Position numbers and translations under genes: made by a program
Source: an uncultured Bacteroides sp.
GTDB taxonomy: Bacteria; Bacteroidota; Bacteroidia; Bacteroidales; Bacteroidaceae
Direction of reading: 5' to 3'
Length of the DNA: 16,352 nt
Assembly: GCF_910586915.1 (NCBI RefSeq)
Contig: NZ_CAJULN010000052.1
Span: 1-16,352 of the forward strand
Part shown: piece by piece, positions 13,192-16,352 of the stretch
How positions within the stretch are numbered: position 1 is the stretch's first letter
Layout of the letters: each line of letters starts with the position of its first letter
The notes under the pieces: model-generated
The model's input: only the letters and a program-made list of their open reading frames with translations
Database searches by the model: none
What the model was told of the DNA's origin: nothing

Positions 13192-15192
13192 ATGGATATA
13201 AAGAAAAAAATAGAAGAGTTGCGTGCCGAACTTCACCGGCATAATCATAATTATTATGTGTTGAACACTCCCGAAATATCGGACAAGGAGTTTGACGACA
13301 TGATGCGTGAACTTCAGGACTTAGAGCAGGCGCATCCAGAATACAAAGACGACAACTCGCCTACCATGCGCGTGGGAAGCGACCTGAATAAGAACTTTAC
13401 GCAAGTAGCACACAAGTATCCCATGCTGTCGTTAGCAAACACTTATTCCGAAGCGGAAGTGACGGACTTTTACGAGCGTGTGCGCAAGGCGCTCAACGAA
13501 GATTTTGAGATTTGCTGTGAAATGAAATACGACGGTACTTCGATTTCATTGACCTATCAAAACGGGAAACTGATTCGTGCTGTTACCCGTGGCGATGGCG
13601 AGAAAGGAGACGATGTGACCGACAATGTAAAAACGATACGCTCCATTCCGCTTGTACTTCACGGCAACGGCTATCCTGCCGCTTTTGAGATTCGCGGAGA
13701 GATTCTTATGCCGTGGGAAGTGTTTGAAGAACTGAACCGCGAGAAAGAAGCGCGTGAAGAGCCGCTTTTTGCCAATCCACGCAATGCAGCTTCCGGTACG
13801 TTGAAGTTGCAGAATTCCTCCATCGTGGCTTCCCGCAAGTTGGATGCATACTTGTATTACCTACTGGGCGACAATCTGCCTTGCGACGGCCATTACGAAA
13901 ATCTTCAGGAGGCCGCGAAATGGGGCTTCAAAACTTCCGACCTGACGCGCAAGTGCCGGACATTGGAAGAAGTCTTTGAATTTATCAATTATTGGGATGT
14001 GGAACGCAAGAATCTGCCGGTTGCCACCGACGGGATTGTCTTGAAGGTAAACAGCTTGCGACAACAGAAGAACTTAGGATTTACGGCAAAATCCCCCCGA
14101 TGGGCGATTGCATATAAGTTTCAGGCGGAACGCGCCTTGACGCGCTTGAATAAAGTGACCTATCAGGTAGGCAGAACCGGCGCTGTCACTCCTGTAGCGA
14201 ATTTGGAACCTGTACAGCTTTCGGGAACGGTCGTAAGACGTGCATCTTTGCACAATGCAGACATCATCGAAGGACTTGACTTGCATATCGGAGACATGGT
14301 TTATGTGGAAAAAGGAGGTGAAATCATTCCCAAAATCACAGGCGTGGATACAGATGCGCGCAGTTTTATGCTTGGTGAGAAAGTATGCTTTATCGCCAAT
14401 TGTCCCGAATGCGGCAGTAAGTTAATTAGATATGAAGGAGAAGCCGCCCATTATTGTCCGAATGAAACGGCGTGTCCTCCACAGATTAAAGGAAAAATCG
14501 AGCATTTTATCAGCCGCAAAGCAATGAATATTGACGGATTGGGTCCAGAGACGGTAGATATGTTCTATCGTTTGGGGCTAATCAAGAACATGGCCGATTT
14601 GTACAACCTCACAACTGACGATATCAAGGGACTGGAGCGTATGGGAGAAAAATCGGCAGAGAATATTATAACAGGCATTGCTCAAAGCAAAACAGTCCCT
14701 TTCGAACGTGTGATTTTCGCTTTGGGAATCCGTTTTGTCGGTGAGACTGTCGCAAAGAAGATTGCAAAATCCTTTGAGAATATAGACGAATTGCAGCAGG
14801 CAACTCTCGAAAAACTGATTGGTATTGATGAAATCGGAGAAAAAATAGCGCGGAGTATCCTTTTATATTTCGCAGGCGAATCCAACAGTGAGTTAGTCGG
14901 TCGGCTCAAAGAGGCCGGGCTGCAACTTTATCGCACCGAGGAGGATTTAAGCGGATATACGGACAAGTTGGCCGGGAAATCCATTGTTATCAGTGGTGTA
15001 TTTACCCATCATTCGCGTGACGAATATAAAGAGATTATTGAAAAAAACGGTGGCAAGAACGTAGGAAGCATCTCCGCCAAAACAAGTTTTATCCTTGCCG
15101 GAGACAATATGGGCCCCGCAAAACTGGAAAAAGCGAAGAAACTTGGAATAACCATACTGAGTGAAGAGGAATTTCTGAAACTTATATCGTAA
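13192..15192 (+). CDS. ligA: NAD-dependent DNA ligase
   Basis: A 666-residue enzyme that seals nicks with NAD+ in replication and repair. All domains are in order. Ia is at 1-70 with the NAD-contacting tyrosines in HNHNYYVL. The adenylation domain carries nucleophile K112 in EMKYDGTS, with RGDGEKGDDVT (133-143) and ATDGIVLKV (278-286). The OB fold is at about 320-400. The zinc finger has C404, C407, C422 and C428. The helix-hairpin-helix region is at about 445-590, with repeats such as IDGLGPETV and LERMGEKSA, and a BRCT domain follows at about 592-666. The length is normal for the family and no key residue is missing. It is probably a single-gene unit, since dapA 59 nt downstream has its own promoter box. 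Confidence 0.98.
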   Translation: MDIKKKIEELRAELHRHNHNYYVLNTPEISDKEFDDMMRELQDLEQAHPEYKDDNSPTMRVGSDLNKNFTQVAHKYPMLSLANTYSEAEVTDFYERVRKALNEDFEICCEMKYDGTSISLTYQNGKLIRAVTRGDGEKGDDVTDNVKTIRSIPLVLHGNGYPAAFEIRGEILMPWEVFEELNREKEAREEPLFANPRNAASGTLKLQNSSIVASRKLDAYLYYLLGDNLPCDGHYENLQEAAKWGFKTSDLTRKCRTLEEVFEFINYWDVERKNLPVATDGIVLKVNSLRQQKNLGFTAKSPRWAIAYKFQAERALTRLNKVTYQVGRTGAVTPVANLEPVQLSGTVVRRASLHNADIIEGLDLHIGDMVYVEKGGEIIPKITGVDTDARSFMLGEKVCFIANCPECGSKLIRYEGEAAHYCPNETACPPQIKGKIEHFISRKAMNIDGLGPETVDMFYRLGLIKNMADLYNLTTDDIKGLERMGEKSAENIITGIAQSKTVPFERVIFALGIRFVGETVAKKIAKSFENIDELQQATLEKLIGIDEIGEKIARSILLYFAGESNSELVGRLKEAGLQLYRTEEDLSGYTDKLAGKSIVISGVFTHHSRDEYKEIIEKNGGKNVGSISAKTSFILAGDNMGPAKLEKAKKLGITILSEEEFLKLIS

Positions 15193-15209
15193 GATAAGAA
15201 AAATATTTG

Positions 15210-15217
15210 TACTTTTG
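15210..15217 (+). promoter_or_regulatory. -7 box for dapA
   Basis: TACTTTTG, 34 nt before the ATG at 15252. The string ATATTTGTACTTTTGC is shared with the trmD promoter region on the other strand. Confidence 0.55.
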
Positions 15218-15251
15218 CCACTGCATAAATTAGAGATTATAATTAAAACTC

Positions 15252-16145
15252 ATGATACAGACTAAATTGAAAGGAATGGGGGTAGCACTGATTACTCCTT
15301 TCAAAGAGGATGAGAGTGTTGACTATGACGCTTTGATGCGCATGGTGGACTATCTATTGCAGAATAATGCGGATTTCTTGTGTGTGTTAGGAACTACGGC
15401 CGAAACGCCGACTCTCACCGAGGAAGAGAAGAAAATCATAAAAAAGATGGTAATTGACCGTGTGAACGGAAGAATTCCTATTCTGCTAGGGGTAGGCGGT
15501 AATAACACCCGTGCCATTGTAGAGACATTGAAGAACGATGATTTCACGGGAGTTGACGCGATATTGTCTGTTGTACCGTATTATAATAAACCTTCACAGG
15601 AAGGAATTTACCAGCATTACAAGGCGATTGCCGAAGCGACGGAACTTCCCATCGTGCTGTATAATGTGCCGGGACGTACAGGTGTAAATATGACCGCTGA
15701 GACTACTTTGCGTATTGCCCGCGATTTCAGTAATGTGATTGCCATCAAAGAAGCATCCGGCAATATCACGCAGATGGACGACATTATCAAAAACAAACCG
15801 GAAAACTTTAATGTGATTTCCGGTGACGATGGTATTACTTTCCCTCTTATAACGTTAGGCGCTGTGGGTGTTATATCGGTTATTGGCAATGCATTTCCCC
15901 GTGAATTCAGCCGCATGATGCGTTTGGCACTTCAAGGAGATTTTGCTAATGCGCTGACTATCCACCACCGTTTTACGGAATTATTCAACCTGCTGTTTGT
16001 AGACGGAAACCCTGCAGGAGTGAAATCAATGCTCAATGCAATGGGAATGATTGAAAACAAACTCCGGTTGCCGTTGGTTCCCACCCGCATCACTACGTTT
16101 GAGGCAATACGCAAGGTATTGAATGAACTGAATATCAAATGTTGA
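15252..16145 (+). CDS. dapA: 4-hydroxy-tetrahydrodipicolinate synthase
   Basis: A 297-residue TIM-barrel aldolase that condenses pyruvate with aspartate semialdehyde, the first step committed to diaminopimelate and lysine, and so supplies peptidoglycan as well as protein. The Schiff-base lysine is K166 in AIKEASG. The catalytic tyrosine Y137 and substrate-binding R142 lie in YNVPGRTG, and the threonine pair is T48-T49 in LGTTAE. The last reads GTTAET where E. coli has GTTGES, a small change common in this group. The length is normal. Other members of the barrel family (NAL, KDG aldolase) share much of this pattern, but the combination with R142 in GRTG supports DapA. It lies alone between ligA and a long terminator-like hairpin. 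Confidence 0.95.
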   Translation: MIQTKLKGMGVALITPFKEDESVDYDALMRMVDYLLQNNADFLCVLGTTAETPTLTEEEKKIIKKMVIDRVNGRIPILLGVGGNNTRAIVETLKNDDFTGVDAILSVVPYYNKPSQEGIYQHYKAIAEATELPIVLYNVPGRTGVNMTAETTLRIARDFSNVIAIKEASGNITQMDDIIKNKPENFNVISGDDGITFPLITLGAVGVISVIGNAFPREFSRMMRLALQGDFANALTIHHRFTELFNLLFVDGNPAGVKSMLNAMGMIENKLRLPLVPTRITTFEAIRKVLNELNIKC

Positions 16146-16184
16146 TACGGGACAAGCAATTGCTTTCCAATTAGCTTACAGAAT

Positions 16185-16250
16185 AATAATTTACCCTTCA
16201 TCTTTATCCCGATTTCCATAAGAATAGATTAAGACGAAGGGTAAATTATT
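16185..16250. terminator. Long hairpin after dapA, probable terminator
   Basis: A perfect 15-bp inverted repeat (AATAATTTACCCTTC at 16185-16199 with GAAGGGTAAATTATT at 16236-16250) encloses 36 nt that can partly pair again (TCTTTAT with ATAAGA). It begins 40 nt after the dapA stop. The T run after the stem is weak (TTATTTG), so termination may be partial, or the structure may protect the 3' end of the transcript. Confidence 0.65.
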
Positions 16251-16253
16251 TGA

Positions 16254-16269
16254 CTTGCATATTTGCAAG
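16254..16269. repeat. Short palindrome upstream of the exit promoter
   Basis: CTTGCA (16254-16259) and TGCAAG (16264-16269) are inverted around TATT. It lies about 57 nt before the next promoter box and could be an operator, though a six-base arm can occur by chance. Confidence 0.35.
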
Positions 16270-16325
16270 AACTGGGTCAGTGCGAAACCCCTGTGGGTAT
16301 GTTATGTTAATACTCGAAAGTGCAC

Positions 16326-16333
16326 TATCTTTG
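16326..16333 (+). promoter_or_regulatory. -7 box of a gene beyond the right edge
   Basis: TATCTTTG facing right, with no start codon before the window ends, so the gene it serves lies outside. A weak TTAT stands 20 nt upstream (16302-16305). Confidence 0.45.
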
Positions 16334-16352
16334 CGTTCAAATTAAAATTATC

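Overview
The window looks like chromosomal DNA of a Bacteroides species (Bacteroidales). The protein families match that genus. Nearly every gene start is preceded by the Bacteroides-type -7 box TAnnTTTG at a short distance, and Shine-Dalgarno sequences are poor or absent. I see no tRNA, rRNA, insertion sequence, integrase or CRISPR array. Most of the window is ordinary housekeeping DNA; the unusual material lies between genes.

Left end (1-2000), all on the minus strand. A WYL-domain regulator is followed closely by a small acidic protein with one membrane anchor. Beyond them lies a strong candidate for a rod-shaped, 6S-like non-coding RNA (about 290-530) ending in a poly-T terminator, then a possible 57-residue membrane protein (68-241).

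2000-4430. A FetA/FetB-type ABC exporter pair runs on the plus strand. It is followed by a doubtful stop/start-coupled ORF, a tandem array of six 22-nt palindromic units (3829-3960), and a convergent small lipoprotein gene.

4430-8920. A two-gene plus-strand operon encodes a NIF3-family metal protein and a coiled-coil/C4 zinc-ribbon protein, and ends in a clear terminator. A minus-strand stand-alone HsdR-N nuclease-like protein faces it. Divergent from that, an operon carries AMP nucleosidase and the delta subunit of the DNA polymerase III clamp loader, again with a clear terminator.

8920-9995 is a very AT-rich, gene-free stretch with a perfect 11-bp palindrome and, at its right end, well-formed Bacteroides promoters. 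These serve an XRE-type regulator. After it come pyrK and pyrD, the two subunits of the NAD-linked class 1B dihydroorotate dehydrogenase of pyrimidine synthesis. pyrD converges on trmD (tRNA m1G37 methyltransferase) with a perfect bidirectional terminator between them. trmD is divergent from ligA (NAD-dependent DNA ligase). dapA (lysine/diaminopimelate synthesis) follows with its own promoter, then a long terminator-like hairpin and a promoter that points out of the window.

The genes do not form one pathway. They are short independent transcription units for replication and repair (holA, ligA), nucleotide metabolism (amn, pyrK, pyrD), tRNA modification, lysine or cell-wall precursors and metal handling, with three local regulators or RNAs of unknown targets.
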